Shown here: positions 26,442 through 34,577 of the stretch, in pieces
Numbering within the stretch: position 1 is the first letter of the stretch
Layout of the letters: the number at the start of each line of letters is the position of its first letter
Source of the DNA: JAYPCI01 sp038124645
GTDB lineage: Bacteria > Pseudomonadota > Alphaproteobacteria > Pelagibacterales > Pelagibacteraceae
Length of the DNA: 37,376 bases
Reading direction: 5' to 3'
NCBI GenBank assembly: GCA_038124645.1
Contig: JAYPCI010000010.1
Coordinates: 1 to 37,376 of the forward strand
Translations under genes and position numbers: made by a program
The notes under the pieces: generated by a model
What the model was told of the DNA's origin: nothing
The model's database searches: none
Seen by the model: the letters and a program-made list of their open reading frames with translations, nothing else

Positions 26442-26855
26442 ATGAAATTAACTACTAAAGGACGATACGCAGTGATGGCTATGGCAGATATAGCATCTAA
26501 TAGTTCTGGTAAACCAGTAAGCTTAACTGAAATTTCTTTAAGACAAAATATTTCTATATCATATTTAGAGCAACTTTTTTTAAAGTTAAAAAACAAAAAC
26601 TTAGTCAAAAGCATAAGAGGTTCTGAAGGTGGATATATATTAGAAAAAAGTCCAGCAGAAATAACTTTACAAAATATAATTGATGCAGTTGATGAGCAGA
26701 TCAAAACATTAAATTGTAAAAAAGAGTCCAAAAAGGGATGCAATGGTAAAACCGTAAAATGTATTACTCATAACCTTTGGGATGATTTAGAAAGTCATAT
26801 TAATAATTTTTTTCACAATAGGCACCTAAGCGATTTAGTATCCAAAAAAAATTAA
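26442..26855 (+). CDS. iscR: Rrf2-family Fe-S regulator IscR
   Basis: IscR is a winged-helix regulator that senses Fe-S supply through a [2Fe-2S] cluster and controls Fe-S assembly genes. The protein is 137 aa. The N-terminus KLTTKGRYAVMAMADIA and the recognition region SISYLEQLFLKLKNKNLVKSIRGSEGGYIL are typical Rrf2. Cluster ligands are probably C92, C100, C107 and H110. The spacing C-x7-C-x6-C differs from E. coli IscR (C-x5-C-x5-C), but the CxTHNLW end is kept. RirA is a related alternative in alphaproteobacteria. The CITHNLW segment and the type-1-like operator upstream favour IscR. It is the first gene of the suf operon. Confidence 0.88.
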   Translation: MKLTTKGRYAVMAMADIASNSSGKPVSLTEISLRQNISISYLEQLFLKLKNKNLVKSIRGSEGGYILEKSPAEITLQNIIDAVDEQIKTLNCKKESKKGCNGKTVKCITHNLWDDLESHINNFFHNRHLSDLVSKKN

Positions 26856-26862
26856 AATAATT

Positions 26863-28299
26863 ATGAAAAACCAAAATATTGAAAAATTAAAAGATTATAA
26901 ATACGGATTTACAACAGAAATTGAAAATATTAAATCTCCTAGAGGTTTGAGTGAAAATACAATTAAATTTATTTCAAAAATTAAAAAAGAACCTAAATGG
27001 ATGTTAGATTGGCGTTTAAAAGCTTTTAGAAGACTGTCCAGTTTAAAAGAGCCTAATTGGCAAAAGCCAAAATATCCAAAAATTAATTATGATAAATTAT
27101 ATTATTATTCTGCACCAAAAAGTTTTTCTGAAAAACCTAAAAGTTTAGAGGAAGTAGATCCAAAGTTAATTGAGACATACAATAAATTAGGCATTCCATT
27201 ACAGGAACAAAAAAGATTGAGTGGAGTGGCTGTCGATGCAGTTTTTGACTCTGTTTCAGTTGCTACTACATTTAAAGAGGAATTAAACAAGCATGGTATA
27301 ATTTTTTGTTCAATTTCTGATGCTATTCAAAAACATCCTGATTTAGTAAAAAAATATTTAGGATCAGTAATCCCATTAAGTGATCATTATTTTGCTACTT
27401 TAAATTCAGCAGTCTTTACCGATGGTTCGTTTGTTTATATTCCACCGAATACTAAATGTCCGATGGAGCTATCAACGTACTTTAGAATCAATGCCTCAGA
27501 AACAGGTCAATTCGAAAGAACTTTAATAATTGCTGATAAAGGTAGTTACGTTAGCTACTTAGAAGGATGCACAGCACCAATGAGAGATGAAAATCAACTT
27601 CATGCAGCAAATGTTGAGCTGGTCGCTTTAGATGATGCAGAAATAAAATATTCTACAGTTCAGAACTGGTATCCAGGCGATGAAAAAGGGAAAGGTGGAA
27701 TTTATAATTTTGTTACCAAGCGTGGAGCTTGTAGAGGTAAAAATTCAAAAATTTCCTGGACACAAGTTGAGACAGGATCCGCAATTACCTGGAAATATCC
27801 TAGCTGTATATTACAAGGTGATAATTCAGTTGGAGAATTTTATTCTATTGCTATTACAAACAATCACCAAAAAGCTGATACTGGCACAAAAATGATTCAC
27901 CTTGGCAAAAACACAAAAAGCAAGATTATTTCCAAAGGTATATCTGCAGGTAAAGCTGATAATACCTACAGAGGTTTGGTTGATATTAATCGAAAAGCAG
28001 AAAACGCTAGAAATTTCACTCAATGTGACTCTCTTTTAATGGGAAATAAATGTGGAGCACATACGGTACCCTATATAAAAAATAAAAACTCATCGTCAAT
28101 TATTGAGCATGAAGCAACTACATCAAAGATTAGTGATGAACAACTTTTTTATTGTAACCAAAGAGGATTAGATCAAGAAGAAGCAGTAAGCTTAATCGTT
28201 AATGGTTTTTGTAAAGAAGTTCTCCAACAATTACCAATGGAATTTGCAGTTGAGGCTCAAAAATTGGTTTCAATAAGTTTAGAAGGGAGCGTTGGCTAA
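26863..28299 (+). CDS. sufB: Fe-S cluster assembly scaffold SufB
   Basis: SufB is the core of the SufBC2D scaffold on which Fe-S clusters form. At 478 aa it is full length. The N-terminal helical region has WMLDWRLKAFRR. The beta-helix core has SDHYFATLNSAVFTDGSFVY, CPMELSTYFRINA, FERTLIIADKGSYVSYLEGC and YSTVQNWYPGDE. The C-terminal NQRGLDQEEAVSLIVNGFC is the family signature. It starts 7 nt after iscR and its stop overlaps the sufC start (TAATG). Confidence 0.97.
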   Translation: MKNQNIEKLKDYKYGFTTEIENIKSPRGLSENTIKFISKIKKEPKWMLDWRLKAFRRLSSLKEPNWQKPKYPKINYDKLYYYSAPKSFSEKPKSLEEVDPKLIETYNKLGIPLQEQKRLSGVAVDAVFDSVSVATTFKEELNKHGIIFCSISDAIQKHPDLVKKYLGSVIPLSDHYFATLNSAVFTDGSFVYIPPNTKCPMELSTYFRINASETGQFERTLIIADKGSYVSYLEGCTAPMRDENQLHAANVELVALDDAEIKYSTVQNWYPGDEKGKGGIYNFVTKRGACRGKNSKISWTQVETGSAITWKYPSCILQGDNSVGEFYSIAITNNHQKADTGTKMIHLGKNTKSKIISKGISAGKADNTYRGLVDINRKAENARNFTQCDSLLMGNKCGAHTVPYIKNKNSSSIIEHEATTSKISDEQLFYCNQRGLDQEEAVSLIVNGFCKEVLQQLPMEFAVEAQKLVSISLEGSVG

Positions 28300-29039
28300 T
28301 GTTAGAAATTAAAAACTTAAAAGCCTCCATTAATAAAAAAGAGATTTTAAAGGGTTTAAACTTAAACATCAAAGCCGGTGAAGTTCATGCAATCATGGGA
28401 CCGAACGGTTCAGGAAAAAGTACTTTAGCAAATGTTTTATCTGGTAAAAAAGATTATGATGTAAAGGGTAGTGTAATTTTTGAAAAGGAAGATTTACTAG
28501 AATTACCAATTGAAGAAAGATCAAGAAAAGGACTTTTTTTAGCTTTTCAATATCCTGTAGAAATCCCAGGAGTTTCTACAAGTAATTTTTTACGAACTAC
28601 ACTTAATTCAATCAGGAAATCTAAATCACAAAAAGAATTGAGTGCGCTTGATTTTTTAAAACTAGTTAAAGAAAAATCTGCAGAACTAAATATTGATGAA
28701 AAATTTTTATCTAGACCACTTAATGTAGGTTTTTCTGGGGGTGAAAAAAAGAAAAATGAAATTTTACAAATGAAACTTATCCAACCTAAACTAGCTGTGC
28801 TTGATGAAACAGACTCAGGATTAGATATTGATGCTCTTAAAATTGTTGCTAATGGTGTCAACACATATAAAAATAAGTCTAATGCATTTTTAATTATTAC
28901 TCACTATCAAAGATTACTAAATTATATAAAACCGGACTTCGTTCACGTCTTATCTAATGGTCAAATTATCAAATCTGGATGCATGGAATTAGCAGAGGAT
29001 TTAGAAAAAACCGGATACCAAAAATATACAAATGCTTAA
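28299..29039 (+). CDS. sufC: Fe-S assembly ATPase SufC
   Basis: SufC is the ABC-type ATPase whose dimerisation reshapes SufB-SufD during cluster building. The protein is 246 aa. Walker A is GPNGSGKST (34-42). The Q-loop is FLAFQYPVEIPG, the signature GFSGGEKKKNEI, Walker B LAVLDETDSGLD, and the switch His lies in LIITHYQRLL. It overlaps sufB by 1 nt and sufD by 8 nt, so sufBCD are translationally coupled. It is soluble and not a transporter component. Confidence 0.97.
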   Translation: MLEIKNLKASINKKEILKGLNLNIKAGEVHAIMGPNGSGKSTLANVLSGKKDYDVKGSVIFEKEDLLELPIEERSRKGLFLAFQYPVEIPGVSTSNFLRTTLNSIRKSKSQKELSALDFLKLVKEKSAELNIDEKFLSRPLNVGFSGGEKKKNEILQMKLIQPKLAVLDETDSGLDIDALKIVANGVNTYKNKSNAFLIITHYQRLLNYIKPDFVHVLSNGQIIKSGCMELAEDLEKTGYQKYTNA

Positions 29040-30267
29040 CATTAGTTTACCGAATTATAAAAAGATATCAGTTGCTGAAAAAAAATTTAGACAACAAAAT
29101 TTTGATATTTTTAAAAAAAATGGTTTTCCAATAAGAAAAGATGAAAATTGGAAATTTACTAATATTAAAGAAAAAATTGAAAATTCATTCTCTAATCTAA
29201 ATTTTTTACAAAAAAAAAATAAAAATATAAGAGAAAAATTATTAAAAGAATTTAAACATTCAAGTATTTTCTTACAGGATGGAGATTTAACTAAAATCAA
29301 CATTCAAATTGCAGACAAAAAAAAAATTAAAATTAAGAATCTTAAATTTTCTGATATCAAAAAACAAAGATCTTTAAATACTTTAGGTATTCTTAACAAT
29401 GCCTTCTTTTCTGGTGGTTTTGTTATTTCAATTAAACAGAATGCAGATTTAAAATATCCCTTAATTTTTTATAATAATTTTTCAAAAAAATTAAATAATT
29501 GTGGATTAAATAAAAAGTATATATTTAATTTTTTAAAAAATTCATCAGCAAATATTGTATTTGTTAATAACGATTTTAGTGAAGGAAATTATTTTTTAAA
29601 TCAAAATTCGAATTATAATTTAGATACGAATGCCAAAATAAATTTTTACAATATATATTTAAGAAATAATTCAATTAACTACAGCAGTGTTACGGCAAAT
29701 ATTAATCAAGATGCATCATTAAAGTTCATAAATATTTTATCAAATACTTTGTTTCTCAAAAAAGATTTTTTTACTAACTTAAATGAAAAAAATTCTAATT
29801 GTGAAATTTATTCGAATGCAATTTTAAAACAAAATGAACACTTCGAGTTACAAACTGTAATGAGTCATCTAGCTCCTCATTGTACAAGTTATCAGAAAGT
29901 TAAAAAAGTTTTAGAAGACGAAGCTAAAGGTATTTACCAAGGTAAAATTTATGTTAAAAAAAATGCTCAAAAAACAGATGCTTATCAATTATCTAAAGCC
30001 ATCCTATTAAATAATGAAACCGAATTTGATGCGAAGCCAGAACTAGAAATATATGCAGATGATGTGAAGTGTTCACATGGATCCTCTTCAGGAAATTTGG
30101 ATGAAAATGCAATCTTTTATTTAATGTCTAGAGGTTTGGACCGTAAACAAGCAACCAACCTTCTAATTGAAGGATTTTTTAGAGATATAGCAGAAACAAT
30201 TAATCATACAGAAATTAAAAAATATTTAATTAAAATTATTGAGAAAAAAGCAAATGAAATTAGATAA
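29032..30267 (+). CDS. sufD: Fe-S cluster assembly protein SufD
   Basis: SufD is the SufB paralogue in the SufBC2D complex. At 411 aa it is a normal length. The N-terminal half is very divergent and Asn/Lys/Phe-rich, with the recognisable FPIRKDENWKFTNIKE (the WKYT-type motif). The C-terminal half holds the conserved parts: LQTVMSHLAPHCTSYQKVK, GKIYVKKNAQKTDAYQLSKA, PELEIYADDVKCSHGSSSG and SRGLDRKQATNLLIEGF. The gene overlaps sufC by 8 nt and sufS by 14 nt. Confidence 0.95.
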   Translation: MLNISLPNYKKISVAEKKFRQQNFDIFKKNGFPIRKDENWKFTNIKEKIENSFSNLNFLQKKNKNIREKLLKEFKHSSIFLQDGDLTKINIQIADKKKIKIKNLKFSDIKKQRSLNTLGILNNAFFSGGFVISIKQNADLKYPLIFYNNFSKKLNNCGLNKKYIFNFLKNSSANIVFVNNDFSEGNYFLNQNSNYNLDTNAKINFYNIYLRNNSINYSSVTANINQDASLKFINILSNTLFLKKDFFTNLNEKNSNCEIYSNAILKQNEHFELQTVMSHLAPHCTSYQKVKKVLEDEAKGIYQGKIYVKKNAQKTDAYQLSKAILLNNETEFDAKPELEIYADDVKCSHGSSSGNLDENAIFYLMSRGLDRKQATNLLIEGFFRDIAETINHTEIKKYLIKIIEKKANEIR

Positions 30268-31471
30268 TATTAAATCTGAATTTCCAATTTTTAAAAATAA
30301 AGTTAATAAAAAACCTTTAATATACTTAGATAGCGCGAATTCCTCTCAAAAACCTCAATCAGTTTTAGCTAAGATGAATTTTTTTTATGAAAATGAGTTT
30401 TCAAATGTTGGCAGAAGTGTGCATACACTTGCAGTTAAAGCCACTAATAGATTTGAAGATACAAGATCAAAAGTTAAGGAATATATTAATGCAAAAAGCA
30501 CTAATGAGATAATTTTTACTAAAGGCGCAACAGAAGCTATTAATTTAGTTGCTAGTTCTTATGGAGAAAAATTTATAGATAAGGGTGATGAGATTATTAT
30601 TACTGAATTAGAACATCATTCAAATTATGTGCCATGGCATTTTTTAAGACAAAAAAAAGGAGCTATTATAAAATTTGCTAAAGTGAATAATGAAGGTGAA
30701 GTTGAGATCGATGAAATAAAAAAACTTATTACAAGCAAGACCAAGATTATTGCAGTAACCCATTTATCGAATGTTACTGGGGCAATATTGCCAATAAAAA
30801 AAATTTGCGATTTTGCTAGTACAAAAAAAATTCCAGTTCTTATAGATGGTTGTCAAGGTGCTCCACATTTAAAATTAAACATGCAATCTATTGGCTGTGA
30901 TTTTTATGCTATCTCTTGTCACAAGATGTACGGTCCAACCGGTTTAGGAATTTTGTATGCTAAGCAAAAATGGTTAGATCAATTTCCACCTTATCAAGGT
31001 GGCGGTGGCATGATTGAAGAGGTAAAAAAAGATAAGATTACTTTTGCCTCTTCACCGAACAAATTTGAGGCTGGAACTATGCAAACTGCCGAGGTAGTTG
31101 CATTTAAAGAGTCTTTAAACTTTATTGAAAAATTGGGTGTCGACAAAATTTATAATCATGAAAATCAAGTATTAGAATACGGCTTAGAAAAAATTAAAAA
31201 AAATAATAGTGTTACAGTTATTGGAAACCCAAAAGAAAGAGGTTCAATTATTTCATTTACTATTAAGGGTATTCATCCACATGATATAGCTACAATTTTA
31301 GATGAGGAAGGTATTGCAATAAGAGCTGGTCACCACTGTTGTCAAATTTATCATGAGATATTAGGTACACCTGCAACAGCTCGTGCTTCTTTGGGCATTT
31401 ACAATACCAAAGAAGATATGGATGCTTTAAGCGCTGGAATTGAAAAATGTAAAAAGGTATTTAAATTATAA
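30254..31471 (+). CDS. sufS: Cysteine desulfurase SufS
   Basis: SufS is the PLP enzyme that takes sulfur from cysteine for cluster assembly. The open frame begins at a TTG (30239), but I chose the ATG at 30254, giving 405 aa and the standard start KLDNIKSEFPIFKN. The PLP lysine is K224 in SCHKMYGPTG (E. coli K226), with the PLP-binding H in ELEHHSNYVPW. The active-site cysteine is C362 in RAGHHCCQ (E. coli C364), followed by an extra Cys. Sulfur is probably passed to SufU next door; no sufE is present. Confidence 0.96.
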   Translation: MKLDNIKSEFPIFKNKVNKKPLIYLDSANSSQKPQSVLAKMNFFYENEFSNVGRSVHTLAVKATNRFEDTRSKVKEYINAKSTNEIIFTKGATEAINLVASSYGEKFIDKGDEIIITELEHHSNYVPWHFLRQKKGAIIKFAKVNNEGEVEIDEIKKLITSKTKIIAVTHLSNVTGAILPIKKICDFASTKKIPVLIDGCQGAPHLKLNMQSIGCDFYAISCHKMYGPTGLGILYAKQKWLDQFPPYQGGGGMIEEVKKDKITFASSPNKFEAGTMQTAEVVAFKESLNFIEKLGVDKIYNHENQVLEYGLEKIKKNNSVTVIGNPKERGSIISFTIKGIHPHDIATILDEEGIAIRAGHHCCQIYHEILGTPATARASLGIYNTKEDMDALSAGIEKCKKVFKL

Positions 31472-31473
31472 CC

Positions 31474-31917
31474 ATGCAAATTAATGAACTCTATCAGGAA
31501 ATTATTTTAGACCACGGAAAGAATCCACGGAATAAAGGAAAATGTAATTACAATTTAGATGCTGACGGACACAATCCTCTTTGTGGAGATAAAGTTCATA
31601 TTTTTTTAAATTTAGATAAAGATAATGTGGTAAAAGATATAAGTTTTGAAGGAGAAGGATGTGCAATTTCAATGGCATCCGCATCGATACTTACTGAGAT
31701 TATTAAAGGAAAAGATAAAAACTTTACAAATAAGTTAAAAGATGAATTTTTAGAAATGATTAAGAATAAAGAAAGTATCAAAATTAATAGTTTAACTGAT
31801 GATCAAATAACTACATTAATGTCACTTTCAGGGGTTAAGAAATATCCAATGAGAGTTAAATGCGCTACAATGGCTTGGCATACACTTGATAATGCCATTA
31901 ACAGAAAAGAGAAATAA
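31474..31917 (+). CDS. sufU: SufU-type sulfur acceptor for SufS
   Basis: SufU is an IscU-like zinc protein that accepts persulfide from SufS. The protein is 147 aa. The zinc ligands are C37 and D39 (NPLCGDKV), C63 (GEGCAISMASAS) and C130 (VKCATMAWHTL). The extra segment between C63 and C130 (about residues 80-120) is the insertion that separates SufU from true IscU scaffolds. The gene follows sufS after 2 nt and fits the SufS-SufU sulfur relay. Confidence 0.93.
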   Translation: MQINELYQEIILDHGKNPRNKGKCNYNLDADGHNPLCGDKVHIFLNLDKDNVVKDISFEGEGCAISMASASILTEIIKGKDKNFTNKLKDEFLEMIKNKESIKINSLTDDQITTLMSLSGVKKYPMRVKCATMAWHTLDNAINRKEK

Positions 31918-31921
31918 AAAT

Positions 31922-32227
31922 ATGAGAGAGTTGAAAGAAAAAATAATATCAGAAATTAAAAAAGTTTATGATCCTGAAATTCCAGTAAATATATATGAGT
32001 TAGGTCTGATCTACAAACTTGATGTTGATCAAGTTAATAAAAAAGCAAATATAGAAATGACTCTAACTTCTCCTAACTGTCCAGTTGCAGATAGTTTACC
32101 TAATTTAGTTAAGGAAAAAGTGCTTAAAGTTGAAGGTATAGAGTCAGTAGATTTAAAATTAGTCTGGAGTCCACCATGGACTAAGGATATGATTTCAGAA
32201 GCTGCAAAATTAGAATTAAATTTATGA
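31922..32227 (+). CDS. sufT: SufT-like MIP18/DUF59 Fe-S maturation factor
   Basis: This 101-aa MIP18-family (DUF59) protein is related to SufT and to the eukaryotic targeting factor MIP18/FAM96B. It is thought to help Fe-S protein maturation under high demand. The motif KKVYDPEIPVNIYELGLIY and the later TLTSPNCPVADSLPNLV, with the conserved Cys, identify the family. The frame runs back to 31886 inside sufU, but the ATG at 31922, 4 nt after the sufU stop, gives the usual N-terminus MRELKEKII. It overlaps the next gene by 4 nt. Confidence 0.9.
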   Translation: MRELKEKIISEIKKVYDPEIPVNIYELGLIYKLDVDQVNKKANIEMTLTSPNCPVADSLPNLVKEKVLKVEGIESVDLKLVWSPPWTKDMISEAAKLELNL

Positions 32228-32714
32228 GTACAAGTGTAATTAAGTTGAGTGATAGCGCCGTAAATAGAATTAAAGAAATAATGTCATCAGCTGACAAAAC
32301 TACTATTGGGGTTAGAGTAGGTGTCAAATCAGGTGGTTGTGCTGGATTGTCTTACGTTATGGAGTATGCCAAAGATATTAAACCGAATGAGGAAATTGTC
32401 GAGGATAAAGGGGTTAAAGTTCTTATTGATCCTAAAGCTATAATGTATTTGTTAGGTACCGAGATGGATTATAAAAAAGATAAATTTTCTTCGCAATTTG
32501 TNNNNNNNNNNNNNNNNNNNNNNNNNNNNNNNNNNNNNNNNNNNNNNNNNNNNNNNNNNNNNNNNNNNNNNNNNNNNNNNNNNNNNNNNNNNNNNNNNNN
32601 NATTTGTTAGGTACCGAGATGGATTATAAAAAAGATAAATTTTCTTCGCAATTTGTTTTCAAAAATCCAAACGAAACAGAACGTTGTGGATGCGGAGAGT
32701 CTTTTAAAATTTAA
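32224..32714 (+). CDS. sufA: A-type Fe-S carrier (SufA/ErpA/IscA family), interrupted by a false assembly gap
   Basis: A-type carriers take new clusters to target proteins. The gene is split by 100 N, but the 55 bases before the gap (32447-32501) are repeated exactly after it (32602-32656), so the contig ends overlap and nothing is missing. Joining 32224-32501 to 32657-32714 gives a continuous 111-aa protein. It has the three cluster cysteines: C39 (SGGCAGLSY), and C103 and C105 (ERCGCGESF). As deposited, translation through the N run appears truncated. It is the last gene of the suf operon, overlapping sufT by 4 nt. SufA, ErpA and IscA cannot be told apart with certainty; context favours SufA. 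Confidence 0.93.
32447..32656. other. False assembly gap: 55-bp direct repeat flanking 100 N
   Basis: The 55 bases at 32447-32501 and at 32602-32656 are identical, with 100 N between (32502-32601). This is what results when two contigs that overlap by about one k-mer are scaffolded without being merged. It is an artefact and not a biological repeat. Deleting 32502-32656 restores an intact reading frame. Confidence 0.95.
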
Positions 32715-33038
32715 TTATTTTCCTGGCGCTTTGTATTTGGTTGCCATTTTGTTGGCAGTATCAGCTATTTTATTTAAATCAGTAACTTCTAGAATAGTGA
32801 AATTATTTACGGTGCCACTTGAGACAGCAACCATCTTAGACGCAGCCATCTGTTCAAATGTTCCCTCACAGACTGCTAAAAAATCATAAGCGCCTCTTAA
32901 AAGAGCATAGTCAGTAAGTTTTGCTCCACCAGCTTCGAGCAAAGCTTTTGTTGCAGCTTTTCTATCAGTTGTTGGATTGTTAACAAATCCTCCAAGACCT
33001 TTGTCAGTGTAACAACCCATTAAATAAAATTTTGCCAT
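32715..33038 (-). CDS. GYD-domain protein
   Basis: The 107-aa protein fits the GYD family, small ferredoxin-like-fold domains named for a conserved Gly-Tyr-Asp. Here the motif reads LLRGAYDFLAVCEGTFEQMAA. The start AKFYLMGCYTDKGLGGFVNN and the SSGTVNNFTILEVTDL strand are typical. No biochemical role is established. It lies 13 nt downstream of glnA on the same strand, so the two probably share a transcript. In other alphaproteobacteria glnA is often paired with glnB (P-II). Codon use is less AT-extreme than its neighbours, like glnA, which suggests high expression. Its stop directly abuts the sufA stop. Confidence 0.8.
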   Translation of the reverse strand: MAKFYLMGCYTDKGLGGFVNNPTTDRKAATKALLEAGGAKLTDYALLRGAYDFLAVCEGTFEQMAASKMVAVSSGTVNNFTILEVTDLNKIADTANKMATKYKAPGK

Positions 33039-33051
33039 ATTTTAAATTGTT

Positions 33052-34458
33052 TTAGCAACTGTAATACATCTCAAATTCTATTGGATGAGGTGTATGTTCA
33101 AACTTGTGAATTTCATCCATTTTAAGAGAGATGTAAGCATCTATTTGATCGTCCGTAAACACGCCACCTTGTGTTAAGAAAGATCTGTCTTTGTCTAAGT
33201 TCTCCATTGCTTCTCGTAAAGATCCACAAACAGTTGGAATTTTAGCTAATTCTTCTTCTGGTAAAGTGTAAAGATCTTTCTCTAAAGCTTTACCTGGATC
33301 AATTTTATTTTTAATTCCATCAATTCCTGCCATTAACATTGATGCAAAAGTTAAGTATGGATTTCCAGCAGCATCAGGGAATCTTACTTCACATCTTGCA
33401 GCTTTTTTATTTGAGATTATTGGGATACGACACGATGCCGATCTATTTCTTGCTGAATAAGCTAATAATACAGGTGCTTCAAATCCTGGTATTAATCTTT
33501 TGTAACTATTTGTTGTAGCATTAGCAAATGCATTGATTGCTTTTGCATGTTTTAATATTCCTCCGATATAATAGAGTGCTTCTTGAGATAATCCTGCGTA
33601 CTTATCACCCATAAATAATGGCGTGCTACCTTTCCAAATAGATTGGTGGCAATGCATTCCTGAACCGTTATCTCCTTTAACTGGTTTAGGCATGAAAGTT
33701 GCTGTTTTTCCGAAAGAGTGAGTAACCATGTGAACCGCATATTTATATAATTGTATATTATCTGCTTGATCAGTCATGGTACCAAAATACATTCCAAGCT
33801 CATGTTGGCTTGGAGCAACTTCGTGGTGATGTTTCTCAACTTTAACTCCCATGTCTTTGAGTGCTTTTAAATATTCACCTCGCATATCTTGTGCGCTATC
33901 AACTGGCGGTACAGGAAAGTAGCCACCTTTAATTGGCGGTCTATGACCCATATTACCATTTTCATATTTTCTGCCAGTGTTATATGGACCTTCAGCACTA
34001 TCAATAAAGAAACTAGTTTCATTCATAGCGTTTGTATATCTAACATCATCAAATACAAAAAATTCTGGTTCAGGACCAAAATAAGCTTTATCACCAATTC
34101 CCGATTTTTTTAAAAATGCCTCAGCTTTTTTAGCTGTGCCTCTTGGGTCTCTTTCATAAGGATCTTTTTTTACTGCATCTAAAATATCACAAAAAATATT
34201 CAGCGTTGGATGTGAGTTGAAAGGGTCAATAATTAATCTTGATAAATCAGGTTTTAATATCATGTCAGACTCGTTAATTGCTTTCCAACCAGCAATAGAT
34301 GAACCGTCAAAAAATACTCCGTTCTCCAACATGTCCTCATCAACAATTGAAGCATCCATAGTTAAATGTTGAAGTTTACCTCTTGGGTCAGTGAAACGTA
34401 AGTCTACGTATTCAACTTCTTTATCTTTCATTAACTTAAGCGTATCTTTTGAACTCAT
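33052..34458 (-). CDS. glnA: Glutamine synthetase, type I
   Basis: GlnA makes glutamine from glutamate, ammonia and ATP, the main ammonia-assimilation step. At 468 aa it is the GSI-beta dodecamer type. Motifs are VFFDGSSIAGW, FGPEPEFFVFDD, the GS signature region EKHHHEVAPSQHELGM, the ATP-binding KPVKGDNGSGMHCHQS, and RNRSASCRIPI. The adenylylation site Y397 is kept (DLYTLPEEE). An AAAGGA ribosome-binding site precedes the ATG. Codon use is relatively less AT-biased, fitting high expression. It is divergent from nnrD, with a 119-bp spacer containing two inverted repeats. Confidence 0.97.
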   Translation of the reverse strand: MSSKDTLKLMKDKEVEYVDLRFTDPRGKLQHLTMDASIVDEDMLENGVFFDGSSIAGWKAINESDMILKPDLSRLIIDPFNSHPTLNIFCDILDAVKKDPYERDPRGTAKKAEAFLKKSGIGDKAYFGPEPEFFVFDDVRYTNAMNETSFFIDSAEGPYNTGRKYENGNMGHRPPIKGGYFPVPPVDSAQDMRGEYLKALKDMGVKVEKHHHEVAPSQHELGMYFGTMTDQADNIQLYKYAVHMVTHSFGKTATFMPKPVKGDNGSGMHCHQSIWKGSTPLFMGDKYAGLSQEALYYIGGILKHAKAINAFANATTNSYKRLIPGFEAPVLLAYSARNRSASCRIPIISNKKAARCEVRFPDAAGNPYLTFASMLMAGIDGIKNKIDPGKALEKDLYTLPEEELAKIPTVCGSLREAMENLDKDRSFLTQGGVFTDDQIDAYISLKMDEIHKFEHTPHPIEFEMYYSC

Positions 34459-34541
34459 GATTTATCCTTTAAATAATATTGTTAATGTCGGGACACTACC
34501 AAATTTAAACCACACTTCTACTCTAAAAAAACGATTGTCAG

Positions 34542-34560
34542 TTATGCAAATTTTACATAA
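34542..34560. promoter_or_regulatory. Inverted repeat in glnA/nnrD spacer, candidate operator
   Basis: TTATGCAAATTTTACATAA has 9-bp arms with one mismatch around a central T. It lies about 84-102 bp upstream of glnA and 18 bp before nnrD. It does not resemble an NtrC site or a sigma-54 promoter. CATAAT (34556-34561) at its edge could be the nnrD -10 box, with TTGTCA (34535-34540) 15 nt upstream. The regulator is unknown. Confidence 0.4.
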
Positions 34561-34577
34561 TACAATCATCAATTGTA
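34561..34577. promoter_or_regulatory. Perfect 6-bp inverted repeat abutting the nnrD start codon
   Basis: TACAAT-CATCA-ATTGTA ends exactly at the base before the nnrD ATG. In RNA it would form a short, weak, AT-rich hairpin. It could equally be an operator half overlapping the 34542-34560 element. AT-rich DNA makes a chance match possible. Confidence 0.3.

Noticed and set aside
26405..26743. 112-codon minus-strand open frame over iscR and its promoter
   Set aside because: It runs antisense to iscR and through its ribosome-binding region. IscR on the plus strand is unmistakable.
32447..32656. A 55-bp direct repeat as a mobile-element or recombination footprint
   Set aside because: The copies flank exactly 100 N, and collapsing them restores sufA, so it is an assembly artefact.
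34459..34577. A structured leader RNA or riboswitch upstream of glnA
   Set aside because: I see only short AT-rich inverted repeats and no extended paired structure or known motif. Covariation analysis of relatives would be needed to claim one.
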